A stretch of 64,000 nucleotides of DNA from Candidatus Melainabacteria bacterium RIFCSPLOWO2_02_FULL_35_15 (GCA_001784585.1 MFRN01000041.1:1-64000); one strand, 5' to 3'. Positions 27,708-37,107 are shown, counted from the stretch's first letter. Notes: a model not told the origin generated them from the letters alone. Program-made: numbers and translations.

Positions 27708-29814
27708 AAGAGTTTTTAAATATTTTTTCTTCGAGATTTCTCTGAGTATTTAATTCTTTCTCTGCTTCCTTAATATATGCATTTGCAATACTTGCAGGAT
27801 AATTATTTTTTCTGCTTTTTAAATTTTTTATAAATTGTTCCAGTGCTAATTTTTTATGTCCCGGAAGATTTTTATCCCGAAGTTTTAACATAGCACCAGC
27901 TGCCCCGTAAATCTCAATCATCTCATCAGCCAGAGCTAAAAGTTCACGCTGCTTCAGAAGAGTACTTTCTCCTTTTATAATGTCAGTTGCTCCACGAATA
28001 CGAACTTTAGTAGAAAAGATTTTGGTTTTTATCTGTAACCACCACATATCACTTACAGACAGTCCGCCACTTTCATAATTAAATAAATGTGAAAGGGCAA
28101 GTTTCAGATGTTCAAAAAGACCTGCTTTTAAAAGTGGCTTTACACCTACACCTACAAGATGCTGCTTAAGTGCTTCATTAACACCTTCTACAATCATCGG
28201 TACCCACATATCCCGCATAATAAGTTCTATTGGATAGCCTTTCATAAGACTTTGTCCTCCGAATACCCGGCCGGCAACAGCAGATACCATCCAGGCTCCT
28301 TCTGTAGCAAGTGCTTTAATAACTGCACACTCAGCAATAATATTCATGTGCGGATAGGTGTCTATTAGATTTGTAGTAAGTTCTACTGCAGCGTCAATGA
28401 CTTCTGTTTTGATTGCCATCTCGGTAATATATTTTTTTACCTGTGGTAAATCAGCCAGTCTGCCGCCATGTTCGTCAAACCTTCTCCTCTGGATAGATTC
28501 AAGCACTGATATCCGGAATGCATGCTTTACAGCTTCCGCGCAAAAAGATCCAAAACCCGCCCGCCCTGCGTTCAGACTATTAAATATTACTTTTGTACCT
28601 TCACCGACTTTCCCCAGAACATTATTTATACCAGCTTCATTTACAAGGGGAATTTCATAATTATGAAATTCTATATATGCCTGATCACTTCCTCTGATTC
28701 CACTTAATTCCAGTGGCTTAGAAATATATAATCCTTCTTTTTTTAATCTTTGTCTTTTTTCTTCAAGTTGTTCTTCTGTATCAGAAAGTCTAAAAGGTAA
28801 CTCTTTCATAAGAACGGTAGGTTTTAATTCAGGATCCCCATCGTCAACCTTTGCAAAGATAAGTATTAAACAGGATCTATGTGCGTTAGTTATATAAATT
28901 TTTGAACCGTTTAAAACATATTTTTTCCCATCAGGTGAAAGCCTGGCAATTGTAGCAGCCCTGTTAACAGCATCAGTCCCTGAACCCCTCTCTGTAAGAG
29001 CAAATGAGACTAGTCCATCTCCTCTGGCTACTTTTGGAAGATGATGATGTCTTTGGTTATCATCTCCATAGTATTCAAATGGTTTAGAGCCCAGTGTGCT
29101 GTGTGCGCTTACTATTCCTGATAGTGTTCCGGAATAAGTATGAATGATTGTACGAATTACTCTGTCATATTCTTTTTGATTAAGTCCTAATCCGCCAAAT
29201 TCTTTTTGAATTTTTAATTTAAAAAGTCCAAGATTTTTCATTCTCTCAAACAGTTCAGTAGGAACACATATCTTTTCATCAATTTCAAACGGATTAACAA
29301 GAGGTGTTTTTAAATCTTCAAAACCAATCCCTAAATTATTCATCCATTCTTTTATTTCAGCACCTGGATTTTGCAATTTATCCAGAGCCGCATCATTACT
29401 TATAGTCCATCCGGCTAAGTTATATTCATATTCCTTTTTTAAATCCGGGGCAATATCATCAGGACTTGAGCCATAGCCTGTCAGCCAGTTACTTACAATA
29501 TCTTTTTTAAATCTAAGTCCATAACTAACAAGTTCAATATAGGCATTAATTTTTCTTTCACACTCGGGACTTAATTTATCATTTACAGTTTTTTCTAACC
29601 AATTTAATCTTAAAACTCCTCCTGAGATTGCTTCCTGTATAATCCCGTTTTGGCCAGTGCCAAGCATTCCTCCGCTTTTCTTCATTAACTTTTTTACTGT
29701 TGCAGCCTGACTTTCACTGGTATCCGAGTAGCTTTTTCCACCCAGGTAATCAGGTGAATAAAATTCTCCCGGGATATAAAAGTTAAATACCGGATTTTTA
29801 TCTTTCTGTAACAT
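27691..29814 (-). CDS. Acyl-CoA dehydrogenase, large (707 residues)
   Basis: A paralogue-sized partner of the preceding enzyme on the opposite strand. Family motifs: FALTERGSGTDAVNRAA near residue 275, the ISKPLELSGIRGSDQAYI beta region, FNSLNAGRAGFGSF, FGGQSLMKGYP near 535 and MIVEGVNEALKQH carrying the catalytic glutamate. Its N-terminal ~120 residues and C-terminal ~140 helical residues are outside the classic fold. It starts 7 bp after the malic enzyme stop on the same strand. Confidence 0.9.
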   Translation of the reverse strand: MLQKDKNPVFNFYIPGEFYSPDYLGGKSYSDTSESQAATVKKLMKKSGGMLGTGQNGIIQEAISGGVLRLNWLEKTVNDKLSPECERKINAYIELVSYGLRFKKDIVSNWLTGYGSSPDDIAPDLKKEYEYNLAGWTISNDAALDKLQNPGAEIKEWMNNLGIGFEDLKTPLVNPFEIDEKICVPTELFERMKNLGLFKLKIQKEFGGLGLNQKEYDRVIRTIIHTYSGTLSGIVSAHSTLGSKPFEYYGDDNQRHHHLPKVARGDGLVSFALTERGSGTDAVNRAATIARLSPDGKKYVLNGSKIYITNAHRSCLILIFAKVDDGDPELKPTVLMKELPFRLSDTEEQLEEKRQRLKKEGLYISKPLELSGIRGSDQAYIEFHNYEIPLVNEAGINNVLGKVGEGTKVIFNSLNAGRAGFGSFCAEAVKHAFRISVLESIQRRRFDEHGGRLADLPQVKKYITEMAIKTEVIDAAVELTTNLIDTYPHMNIIAECAVIKALATEGAWMVSAVAGRVFGGQSLMKGYPIELIMRDMWVPMIVEGVNEALKQHLVGVGVKPLLKAGLFEHLKLALSHLFNYESGGLSVSDMWWLQIKTKIFSTKVRIRGATDIIKGESTLLKQRELLALADEMIEIYGAAGAMLKLRDKNLPGHKKLALEQFIKNLKSRKNNYPASIANAYIKEAEKELNTQRNLEEKIFKNSFTCIS

Positions 29815-29821
29815 AGTCTTA

Positions 29822-31276
29822 TTAAATAATCTTCAAGTCAACTTCAGGAATATCTTTTATTACCCTGTCTTCGCATGCAGCATCTGCAACTGCACTTGCT
29901 ACTGCCAGTGCTACTTTTTTATCAAAAATACTGGGGATAATATAGCTTTCATTTAGTTCATAGTCACAAACCATGGATGCAATAGCCTTTGCTGCTGCAT
30001 ATTTCATCTTTTCAGTAACAGTAGTAGCATGACTGTCGAGAAGTCCCCTGAAGAAACCAGGAAAGCAGAGTACATTATTTATCTGATTTGGATAGTCAGA
30101 GCGACCGGTAGCCATAACTTTTACATAAGGTTTTGCAAGTTCTGGTTTTATCTCAGGATCCGGGTTTGACAGTGCAAAAACAATTGGATTATCTGCCATT
30201 GATTTAACATCATCTGCTGTAATTAAGTTCGGACCTGATACTCCTACAAATACATCTGTACCTTTTATAACATCAGAAATTGTACCTTTTTGTTTATTTG
30301 GATTTGTAAGCTGGGCAAGTTCTTCTTTTGATGTATTCATTTCTTTTCTGCCCATGTAAATAGCTCCGCTTCTGTCAGTAACAATTATGTTTCTGATTCC
30401 TGCATAAAGAAGCATTTTTGCACAGGAAACTCCTGCAGCACCTGCCCCGGTTATCACTACTTCAAGATCTTCAAACTTTTTACCTACTACTTTACTGGCA
30501 TTTATAAGAGCAGACAGAACTACTACTGCTGTTCCGTGTTGATCATCATGAAAAACCGGAATATCCAGTTCATTTTGTAATCTTCTTTCTATTTCAAAAC
30601 ATTTTGGTGCCGCAATATCTTCTAAATTAATTCCACCAAAACCAGGAGCAATTGCTTTTACAGCAGCTACAATTTCATCGGGTAATTGTGTGCTTAAGCA
30701 AATCGGATATGCATCAATATCAGCAAGCATCTTAAAGAGCATTGCTTTACCTTCCATAACAGGCATACCGGCATATGGTCCGATATTTCCAAGCCCAAGA
30801 ACTGCTGAGCCATCAGTAACTACTGCTACAGAATTTCTTTTAATAGTCAGATTATATGCAAGTTTTGGATCTTCATGAATCGTTCTGCACACTTCTGCAA
30901 CACCTGGTGTATAAACTACAGAGAGATCTTTATAATTTTTAATTTCTTTTTTTAATTTAATAGCTATCTTTCCACCGATGTGAGTGTTATAAACTTCATT
31001 TTGAACATCGCTAATGTGAGTTCCTGGTAAATCATGTAACTTTGAAATAATTTCTCTGGCTTGAATAGTAGTAGCCTTAAAGTGAACGTCTCTGGTAACA
31101 AATGCAGGATTACTTTCAACTACTTTAATGTCACCAATATGCCCTCCGCAATCGTTTATTATTTGTGCAATTTCAGAAAATGTTCTGCTTGGAGAATTTA
31201 ATCTAATACAGTAAATTTGAGGATTAAAAGATAAGGAAGGTGCTATAACATTCAATTCTTTTTGTTGTGTTGTCAT
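29822..31276 (-). CDS. NAD(P)-dependent malic enzyme with N-terminal ACT-like domain
   Basis: Oxidatively decarboxylates malate to pyruvate. Residues ~18-95 look like an ACT-type regulatory domain (IYCIRLNSPSRTFSEIAQII). The catalytic part has the Tyr in VVYTPGVAEVC, the Lys in MEGKAMLFK, metal ligands in INLEDIAAPKCFEIE and VFHDDQHGTAVV, and the nucleotide fold VVITGAGAAGVSCAK. The ACT domain suggests allosteric control. Together with the neighbouring beta-oxidation genes it could supply pyruvate or NAD(P)H from lipid-derived carbon. Confidence 0.92.
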   Translation of the reverse strand: MTTQQKELNVIAPSLSFNPQIYCIRLNSPSRTFSEIAQIINDCGGHIGDIKVVESNPAFVTRDVHFKATTIQAREIISKLHDLPGTHISDVQNEVYNTHIGGKIAIKLKKEIKNYKDLSVVYTPGVAEVCRTIHEDPKLAYNLTIKRNSVAVVTDGSAVLGLGNIGPYAGMPVMEGKAMLFKMLADIDAYPICLSTQLPDEIVAAVKAIAPGFGGINLEDIAAPKCFEIERRLQNELDIPVFHDDQHGTAVVVLSALINASKVVGKKFEDLEVVITGAGAAGVSCAKMLLYAGIRNIIVTDRSGAIYMGRKEMNTSKEELAQLTNPNKQKGTISDVIKGTDVFVGVSGPNLITADDVKSMADNPIVFALSNPDPEIKPELAKPYVKVMATGRSDYPNQINNVLCFPGFFRGLLDSHATTVTEKMKYAAAKAIASMVCDYELNESYIIPSIFDKKVALAVASAVADAACEDRVIKDIPEVDLKII

Positions 31277-31315
31277 CTTTTACCTCTTTTTATTCTAACA
31301 TTCATTTTAATCTAT

Positions 31316-31355
31316 ATAACGCGACATAAATGCTAACGCATATTATGTCGCTATT
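31316..31355. repeat. Palindromic 40-nt intergenic element, copy 1
   Basis: Flanks ATAACGC and GCTATT enclose a hairpin at 31321-31351: outer stem GCGACATAA with TTATGTCGC, inner stem ATGC with GCAT, loop TAAC, and one bulged A at 31342. A second copy at 53382-53420 keeps flanks, loop and bulge but has a different, still complementary stem. It is neither coding nor followed by a T-run. Confidence 0.55.
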
Positions 31356-31380
31356 TTATGGCGGATCTTCATTGGCGTTC

Positions 31381-31400
31381 GGGTTGTCGAAGGACAACCC
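31381..31400. repeat. Perfect hairpin, 8-bp stem
   Basis: GGGTTGTC and GACAACCC pair perfectly around a GAAG tetraloop. It lies in the 246-bp interval between the malic enzyme and the TPR/NHL gene, 30 bp from the palindromic element. No U-tract follows on either side, so it is not a standard terminator. Confidence 0.45.
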
Positions 31401-31522
31401 TCACTTGTAACATTACTTAGGTCGCTGCGTATATTGATTCTGAATCTTAACCATTAGTTAATAAAGATATAACATTTTAATTTAAACGAAATCTTGCTAA
31501 ATGTTAAAATGCATACGTAATT

Positions 31523-32587
31523 ATGAATAACTTATTATTTTTTATATTACTTTCGTTTTTTTTAATAACCATACTGCCTGCCTTATCAATTGAAGATATC
31601 AAACAAGTCAATGAAGAAAAAAGTTTAGTTCCGGAAGATACAAACTCAAAAAGTGAATTTAACCCAAAGCCGGCAAGTGCCAGTCTTTATAACTTAGGAC
31701 TAAAAAGCTATGAGCAGGGAGATCTAAAATCAGCCATTAGCTTTTTCAAAAGAGCGATAGATCTTGATCCTGAGTTTGTAGATGCTTATTATAATTTGGG
31801 AGCAATATTTAAAAAACAAAAAGACTTTTCGCTTGCGATTAATGCCCTTCAAAAGGCTTATAACATTAATCCTAAAGATTATGAAGTAGCCTTTGAATTA
31901 GCTTCATGTTATTTTGAAGAAAAAAATTATCAGAGTGCAAAACAATATTTTTCACTGATCCCGCAGAACTTCCCGAAATATAATGAAGCAAAACAAAAAA
32001 CAGATTTAATAAATCAGTCTTTAATCACAAACCGAGGTTCCCTGGTACCACAGAATCCAGTTAACAACCAAGCCCAGCTCTTAGTGGATACTTTGGGGAA
32101 AGCAGAAGGTAGTGATACTGCTGTTACTAACCAGGCAGAGCTTCTTGTAAACAATCTTGCAAAGCCTTCACCAGAAAATCTCTCACCACCAATGAAAGTA
32201 ATTACCAATAACTTTAACGGTCCTACAGGAATTGCAAAAGATAGTAAAAATAATATCTACATTGGAAATTTCTCAGGTGACAGAATAGAAAGAATTACAA
32301 GCGATGGAAAAAGAGAAGTGTTTCTTGAAAAAAATGGAATTAAAGGACCAGTTGGATTAGCAATTGATGGAAATGATAATCTCTATGTTGCAAATTACGG
32401 TGGGGATTCAATAATTAAAATAACCCAAAATAAAGAAGTTTCTGTAATATCAGACAAAGTAGTAAGACCTTATTATTTACTCTATGATCCATTTTCCAAT
32501 AAACTTTTTGTAACTGTACAGGGAAGCGATGCACTTATAGAGATAATTACACGTCCGGATTCAAAACAGCCGATAACTGCCAGATAA
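31523..32587 (+). CDS. Exported TPR / NHL-repeat protein
   Basis: A 354-residue protein with a signal peptide (residues ~3-22). Residues 55-165 hold three tetratricopeptide repeats (ASLYNLGLKSYEQGDLKSAI, then VDAYYNLGAIFKKQKDFSLA, then YEVAFELASCYFEEKNY), and residues 225-345 carry NHL/beta-propeller-like repeats (GPTGIAKDSKNNIYIGNF and GPVGLAIDGNDNLYVANY). Such proteins mediate protein contacts outside the cytoplasm; the partner is unknown. aroA starts 6 bp downstream. Confidence 0.8.
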   Translation: MNNLLFFILLSFFLITILPALSIEDIKQVNEEKSLVPEDTNSKSEFNPKPASASLYNLGLKSYEQGDLKSAISFFKRAIDLDPEFVDAYYNLGAIFKKQKDFSLAINALQKAYNINPKDYEVAFELASCYFEEKNYQSAKQYFSLIPQNFPKYNEAKQKTDLINQSLITNRGSLVPQNPVNNQAQLLVDTLGKAEGSDTAVTNQAELLVNNLAKPSPENLSPPMKVITNNFNGPTGIAKDSKNNIYIGNFSGDRIERITSDGKREVFLEKNGIKGPVGLAIDGNDNLYVANYGGDSIIKITQNKEVSVISDKVVRPYYLLYDPFSNKLFVTVQGSDALIEIITRPDSKQPITAR

Positions 32588-32593
32588 ATTTAA

Positions 32594-33913
32594 ATGAAAC
32601 AGCTAACAGTCAATCCTTTAAAGAATCCCATAAAAACAACCATTCTTGTCCCGCCTGATAAATCTATTTCCCACAGAGCAATAATCATTGGTTCAATTGC
32701 AAATGGCAGAACTGAAATTAAAAATCTTTTAGCCAGTGAGGATTGTTTAAATACCCTGAAAATAATGCAGCAGCTTGGGGTAGAAATAAACAGCTATAAC
32801 AATTTTGAAACTATAACTATTTACGGAAGGGGACTTCGCTCACTTACAGAGCCAAAAAATATTTTAAATTGCGGTAATTCAGGAACAACTATAAGATTAC
32901 TTAGCGGACTTTTATGCGGACAGAGCTTTATGTCAGTGCTTACAGGAGATGACTCTTTAATTACCAGACCGATGGGAAGAGTGATTGAACCTCTTACACT
33001 TATGGGGGCAAAAATATCCGGCAGAGAGCATAATACAAAAGCCCCGATTGTAATTACACCGGGAATACTACATGGTATAAGCTATGAGATGCACCTAAGC
33101 AGTGCACAGGTTAAATCAGCTATCATGCTTGCTGGTATTCAGGCAAAAGGTGAGACAAAAATAATTGAAAAAGAAAAATCCAGAGACCATACAGAACGTA
33201 TGTTGAGTGCATTTGGGGCAAAGATAAAACTTGATAAAAATGAGATTATAATCGGATCCGAGCAAAGTCTCCAGGCACAAATCTTACACATACCGGGAGA
33301 TATTTCATCTGCAGCATTTTTTATAGCTGCATGTGCCATAAGTCCTGGTTCTGAAATGGTTTTGCAGAAAATATCAGTAAATCCTACAAGATCCGGAATA
33401 ATAACCACTTTAAAAAAAATGGGAGTAAAAATTGAAAGCACAAATAAAAAAGAGGTTTCAGGAGAACCAATTGCTGATTTGTTTATAAGCTCAGGTGATT
33501 TAACCAGTACAGAAATAAAAGGAAACACAATACCGCTCTTAATAGACGAGATCCCGATCTTATGCATTATTATGGCACAGGCAAAAGGGAAGTCTGTTAT
33601 AAAAGATGCCAAGGAGTTGCGATTTAAAGAATCAGACAGAATAAAAACTATGGTACAGGTGTTAAAAAAATTAAGTGTTGAGGTAAATGAGCTGGAAGAC
33701 GGTTTAGAAATAAACGGCTTAGCTGGTGAACCATTTCAAATTAATTCCTCATTAGAATGGCCGGAACATTTTGACCATAGAATAGCCATGTCTGTTGCAA
33801 TAGCTGCCCTTAAAGCAAATGAACCTGTTCACATCCCGGGAGCTGAATGGATAAGCACCTCGTTCCCGGATTTTGAAAAATTAATTAATCAGATACAGAT
33901 GGTTGTAGTGTAA
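32594..33913 (+). CDS. aroA: 3-phosphoshikimate 1-carboxyvinyltransferase (EPSP synthase)
   Basis: Sixth step of the shikimate pathway, joining phosphoenolpyruvate and shikimate-3-phosphate. The 439-residue protein has PPDKSISHRAIIIGSIANG at residues 19-37, the family signature LNCGNSGTTIRLLSGLL near 95, GDDSLITRPMGR near 117 and the RFKESDRI segment near 345. All key residues appear intact. Confidence 0.95.
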   Translation: MKQLTVNPLKNPIKTTILVPPDKSISHRAIIIGSIANGRTEIKNLLASEDCLNTLKIMQQLGVEINSYNNFETITIYGRGLRSLTEPKNILNCGNSGTTIRLLSGLLCGQSFMSVLTGDDSLITRPMGRVIEPLTLMGAKISGREHNTKAPIVITPGILHGISYEMHLSSAQVKSAIMLAGIQAKGETKIIEKEKSRDHTERMLSAFGAKIKLDKNEIIIGSEQSLQAQILHIPGDISSAAFFIAACAISPGSEMVLQKISVNPTRSGIITTLKKMGVKIESTNKKEVSGEPIADLFISSGDLTSTEIKGNTIPLLIDEIPILCIIMAQAKGKSVIKDAKELRFKESDRIKTMVQVLKKLSVEVNELEDGLEINGLAGEPFQINSSLEWPEHFDHRIAMSVAIAALKANEPVHIPGAEWISTSFPDFEKLINQIQMVVV

Positions 33914-33915
33914 AG

Positions 33916-34878
33916 CTACCTATACTTAGAACCTTGTCTTGTGCCTCTTTTTACAAGCTCATCCTCAATCATTCTTAGAACCTGTTGTTTATGTCTTCTA
34001 TCATCGTCTTGAGCTGCCCATTTCGGGGCTATTAGCTCTCCGGGTTTTGCTTCTGCAAAAAGCCTATGAATAACTACATTTGGAGGAAGAATCTCTAAGA
34101 AATCACAAACTAAACTTATATATTCCTCTAGTTCCAATGCTTTAAAAAGTCCATCTGAATATTGTTTTGCTATTTTTGTTTTCTCTAAAACTAAAAGCTG
34201 GTGAATTTTAACTGCATCAATGGGAGAAGCTGCAAGTTTTTTCATGGTTTCATAAAACATTTCTTTTGTTTCACCGGGAAGTCCGAAAATAGTGTGAGCA
34301 CAGACAATTAATCCTCTTTTTTTTGCCCTGTAAAGAGCATCAAAAAAATCTTTTTCCGTATGAGCTCTGTTTGTAAAATCCAGGGTTTTGTCATGTACAG
34401 TCTGTAATCCAATATCTAACCATATTTCAACCTTTTCTTTATATGTTTCTATTAAATCCAAGATCTCCTCACTTAAACAATCCGGTCTTGTGCCAATAGC
34501 TAAAACCACTATATCCGGACATGATATCGCCTCATCATAAATTTTTTTTAGTTTATCTGTGGATGCATAGGTATTTGTAAATGACTGAAGATACGAAATG
34601 AATTTACCTGCTTTAAATCTCTTTGAAAAGAGTTTTACTCCGTCTTCAAGCTGTTTTGAAATAGAACCGTTTATATAAAATGCTCCTGCACTGCTGCCGT
34701 CAGCAGTACAAAATGTACAGCCACCGTAAGCTTTGGTACCATCACGGTTCGGGCAGTCTAAATTTGCTTCAAGTGTGATCCTTTGAACTTTTGTACTAAA
34801 GCGTTTTTTCAGGTAAGAACTTAAGCTGTAATATAAAATATTATTTTGAAGGTTTGATTTTAATATTGTTTCCTGCAT
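33916..34878 (-). CDS. Radical SAM protein, YhcC-like
   Basis: A 320-residue radical S-adenosylmethionine enzyme of the YhcC/TIGR01212 type. The N-terminal cysteine cluster is in the LDCPNRDGTKAYGGCTFC region (residues ~41-58), with the short CTFC end coordinating the [4Fe-4S] cluster. The segments VLAIGTRPDCLSEEILDLI, IGLQTVHDKTLDFTNRAH and HTIFGLPGETKEMFYETM follow the family order. The reaction catalysed by this family is not established. It is convergent with aroA. Confidence 0.88.
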   Translation of the reverse strand: MQETILKSNLQNNILYYSLSSYLKKRFSTKVQRITLEANLDCPNRDGTKAYGGCTFCTADGSSAGAFYINGSISKQLEDGVKLFSKRFKAGKFISYLQSFTNTYASTDKLKKIYDEAISCPDIVVLAIGTRPDCLSEEILDLIETYKEKVEIWLDIGLQTVHDKTLDFTNRAHTEKDFFDALYRAKKRGLIVCAHTIFGLPGETKEMFYETMKKLAASPIDAVKIHQLLVLEKTKIAKQYSDGLFKALELEEYISLVCDFLEILPPNVVIHRLFAEAKPGELIAPKWAAQDDDRRHKQQVLRMIEDELVKRGTRQGSKYR

Positions 34879-34900
34879 GGATAAAAAAATAATAACACTT

Positions 34901-34928
34901 CTATGTTATTGCAAACGCAATGACATAG
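34901..34928. repeat. 12-bp-stem hairpin between divergent genes
   Basis: CTATGTTATTGC (34901-34912) pairs with GCAATGACATAG (34917-34928) around an AAAC loop, with a single T-G wobble. The unit AGCAATGACA repeats just downstream. It lies between the radical SAM gene and an exported protein gene and resembles small palindromic repeats seen in AT-rich genomes. Confidence 0.45.
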
Positions 34929-34958
34929 CAATGACAAATCCCCCCTTATAATTAACAT

Positions 34959-35516
34959 ATGATTTTTCAAAAGATTCTTTGCTTTATTTCATCTGTTATT
35001 TTAGTTTTGCTATTCTCAGCAGATTCATTTGCCTGCCTGTCAATTACAGATGATTTAAATAGTCCAAACCCTGTTATAAATGCAAACTTTAGTCTTCAGC
35101 CAGATGTTAGTCCATTTACTGACTGCTGGAGTGGCATAATGAGAATTAGAACTGATAGAAGCAGCTGGAGGCTTGTAGCCACAAGAACAGGACCAAGCCC
35201 TTCAGGCAGTGTAACAGGAAATCCTGCAGATAATGTTACAGCAAGTGATTTAACACTTGCTGTAACAGTACAAAGTTTCGGTATGGCTGCTCCAAATGGT
35301 GCAATTTTAGTTTCGCCTTTTTCTTCACAGACAGACTTGTCTTCTATACAATCCGGGACATTTATAATATCCGGCGTACAAAGGTCAGGCAACAGCTGCT
35401 CTTCAACTAATACAAATTACTATAAGGTTACTAAAAGACTTTGTTTATTTAGGGACTTTATCTTTAATACAGGAATATACAATGGACAAGTAATCTATAT
35501 CCTTACAAGCCCATAA
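34959..35516 (+). CDS. Exported Cys-containing protein, possible pilin-like subunit
   Basis: A 185-residue protein with a signal peptide (hydrophobic residues ~5-24, ending near SFA). The mature chain is Ser/Thr/Asn-rich, beta-prone and carries four cysteines that could form disulfides. I do not recognise the family with certainty. It lies 35 bp upstream of a periplasmic-chaperone-like gene, an arrangement reminiscent of chaperone-assembled surface proteins, but no usher is in the window. Confidence 0.55.
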   Translation: MIFQKILCFISSVILVLLFSADSFACLSITDDLNSPNPVINANFSLQPDVSPFTDCWSGIMRIRTDRSSWRLVATRTGPSPSGSVTGNPADNVTASDLTLAVTVQSFGMAAPNGAILVSPFSSQTDLSSIQSGTFIISGVQRSGNSCSSTNTNYYKVTKRLCLFRDFIFNTGIYNGQVIYILTSP

Positions 35517-35551
35517 ACCAATTGCTGCATAAAGGAGTATGATAAAAAAGT

Positions 35552-36490
35552 ATGAGAAGTATTCAAAATTTTAAAAATATTTTTATGGAACCTAAAATCA
35601 TTTTATGCCTCATGATTTTAGTGTATTCTGTCTTTTCTTGTAATTATGCTCTGGCTTGGACAGTTGCACCAGTAAGATTTGAAATAAAGGGACAAAAAGG
35701 GAAAGAGTATACGCTAACCTTTTCAGTTTTGAATGAAAGTCAGCTTTACGAGAAAAGATTTGAAATTCAGACTGATGACTGGATTATAAATAAAAACAAT
35801 GATTTTCTAAGAAAAGCCTTTACTCCGGAAATTGAAAATAAATATTCAGCAACTTCATGGATAAAAGTTACACCTATGCAGTTTGTAGTGCCGCCGGGAG
35901 AAACAAAAAATATAAGGTTTACTATTTCTGTGCCAAACAATGTGTCAATTGATGGGGATTATTCAGCAGGAATTTTTGTCGGAGAAAAAAATATTGAAAA
36001 ACCACCAAAAGGGGAAAAAGTAGTTCATATCAAACAAGATACTTTTATAGGAGTAATTGTTTATGTAAAACTGGGGGAAGAAAAACATTCTCTTACTTTA
36101 AAAAATTTAGAAGTAAAATCAAAATCTGTATCAAACGGATTAAACAAAGTCACTATTTTGCCGACGTATGAAAGCCGGGGAAATGTTCACTCACGCGGGC
36201 AGATACAGGTAAAACTAGAGCCTCTTTCAAAGACAGCGGCAGAATCAGAAGATAACCCGGAACTCAATGCCGGTGAAGTAGTAATACTCAGAGAATCTGC
36301 AGTTACCTACCCAATCGATCTTCCGGATCCATTACCTGTAAATAGTGAATGGAAAATTACAGTAAAAACTGATTTTGGCAGTTATACTCCTGTTTTAGTC
36401 GGGACAAAAACATACAAAGTGCCTTTGATAGAACAGAAACCAGAAACAAAAAAGCAAGAAACAGAGAAAAAAGAAATTAAGAAAAGTTAA
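35552..36490 (+). CDS. Exported immunoglobulin-fold (PapD/DUF916-like) protein
   Basis: A 312-residue protein with a signal peptide (hydrophobic residues ~16-30, ending YALA). Residues 35-150 follow the pattern of a pilus-chaperone or DUF916 Ig domain: WTVAPVRFEIKGQKG, YTLTFSVLNES, then WIKVTPMQFVVPPGETKNIRF and VSIDGDYSAGIFVGE. A second beta domain follows and the C-terminus is a Lys/Glu-rich tail. There is no C-terminal membrane anchor. A role in surface-protein assembly with the upstream gene is inferred. Confidence 0.65.
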   Translation: MRSIQNFKNIFMEPKIILCLMILVYSVFSCNYALAWTVAPVRFEIKGQKGKEYTLTFSVLNESQLYEKRFEIQTDDWIINKNNDFLRKAFTPEIENKYSATSWIKVTPMQFVVPPGETKNIRFTISVPNNVSIDGDYSAGIFVGEKNIEKPPKGEKVVHIKQDTFIGVIVYVKLGEEKHSLTLKNLEVKSKSVSNGLNKVTILPTYESRGNVHSRGQIQVKLEPLSKTAAESEDNPELNAGEVVILRESAVTYPIDLPDPLPVNSEWKITVKTDFGSYTPVLVGTKTYKVPLIEQKPETKKQETEKKEIKKS

Positions 36491-36491
36491 T

Positions 36492-36968
36492 CTACACCCA
36501 GAGATTTCCTAAATATTCCAATGTTTTAAATCCTTCTCTGTAAGCCTTTAAAATTTTGTCGGCAACCGGGGGATAAAGAGTAATTTTTTCTAATTCTTCG
36601 ATTGGTTTGAATGCTACATCTGCAAGCATGGGTTCAATTCCAAGTCTTAATTCACCACCAAGTACTTTACCTGTAGCATAAATATTTATTATATGCCTGC
36701 TTCTGTCCGGAGCAATTGCTTCAGATAAAAATACAATCTTTTCAAATTTAATATCCAGATTTGTTTCTTCTTTCAATTCTCTGACAGCACAGGTAGCAAA
36801 GTCCTCGCCATATTCTATTCGTCCACCGGGTAAGACCCAGTAATATCTGCTTGCTTTTTTGTGCTGGACAAGTAATATTTCTTTGTTTTCATTGACAATA
36901 ATCACTGAAACCCTGAAATTTGGTCTTTGAGCAAAATTTTTTCTTGTACTGAAATTAGAATTTGACAT
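36492..36968 (-). CDS. NUDIX hydrolase
   Basis: A 158-residue NUDIX-fold protein. The box reads GGRIEYGEDFATCAVRELKE followed by ETNL, where the usual Gly after EE-x is Asn; the catalytic Arg-Glu-x-x-Glu-Glu core is intact. It is preceded by the typical YYWVLPGG strand. The substrate is unknown. It is convergent with the Ig-fold gene (1 bp apart) and divergent from nuoH. Confidence 0.85.
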   Translation of the reverse strand: MSNSNFSTRKNFAQRPNFRVSVIIVNENKEILLVQHKKASRYYWVLPGGRIEYGEDFATCAVRELKEETNLDIKFEKIVFLSEAIAPDRSRHIINIYATGKVLGGELRLGIEPMLADVAFKPIEELEKITLYPPVADKILKAYREGFKTLEYLGNLWV

Positions 36969-37107
36969 TTTTTATATATGGCACAAAACAAGTTTGCGCT
37001 TCTCTCAGTCATACTTCTCGTTTGATCGGCTTTGCCAAATGGCGAATAAACTATGTTTATTATACACGATTAAACAATAAATTAAACGTATACGTTAATA
37101 TTTTTAC

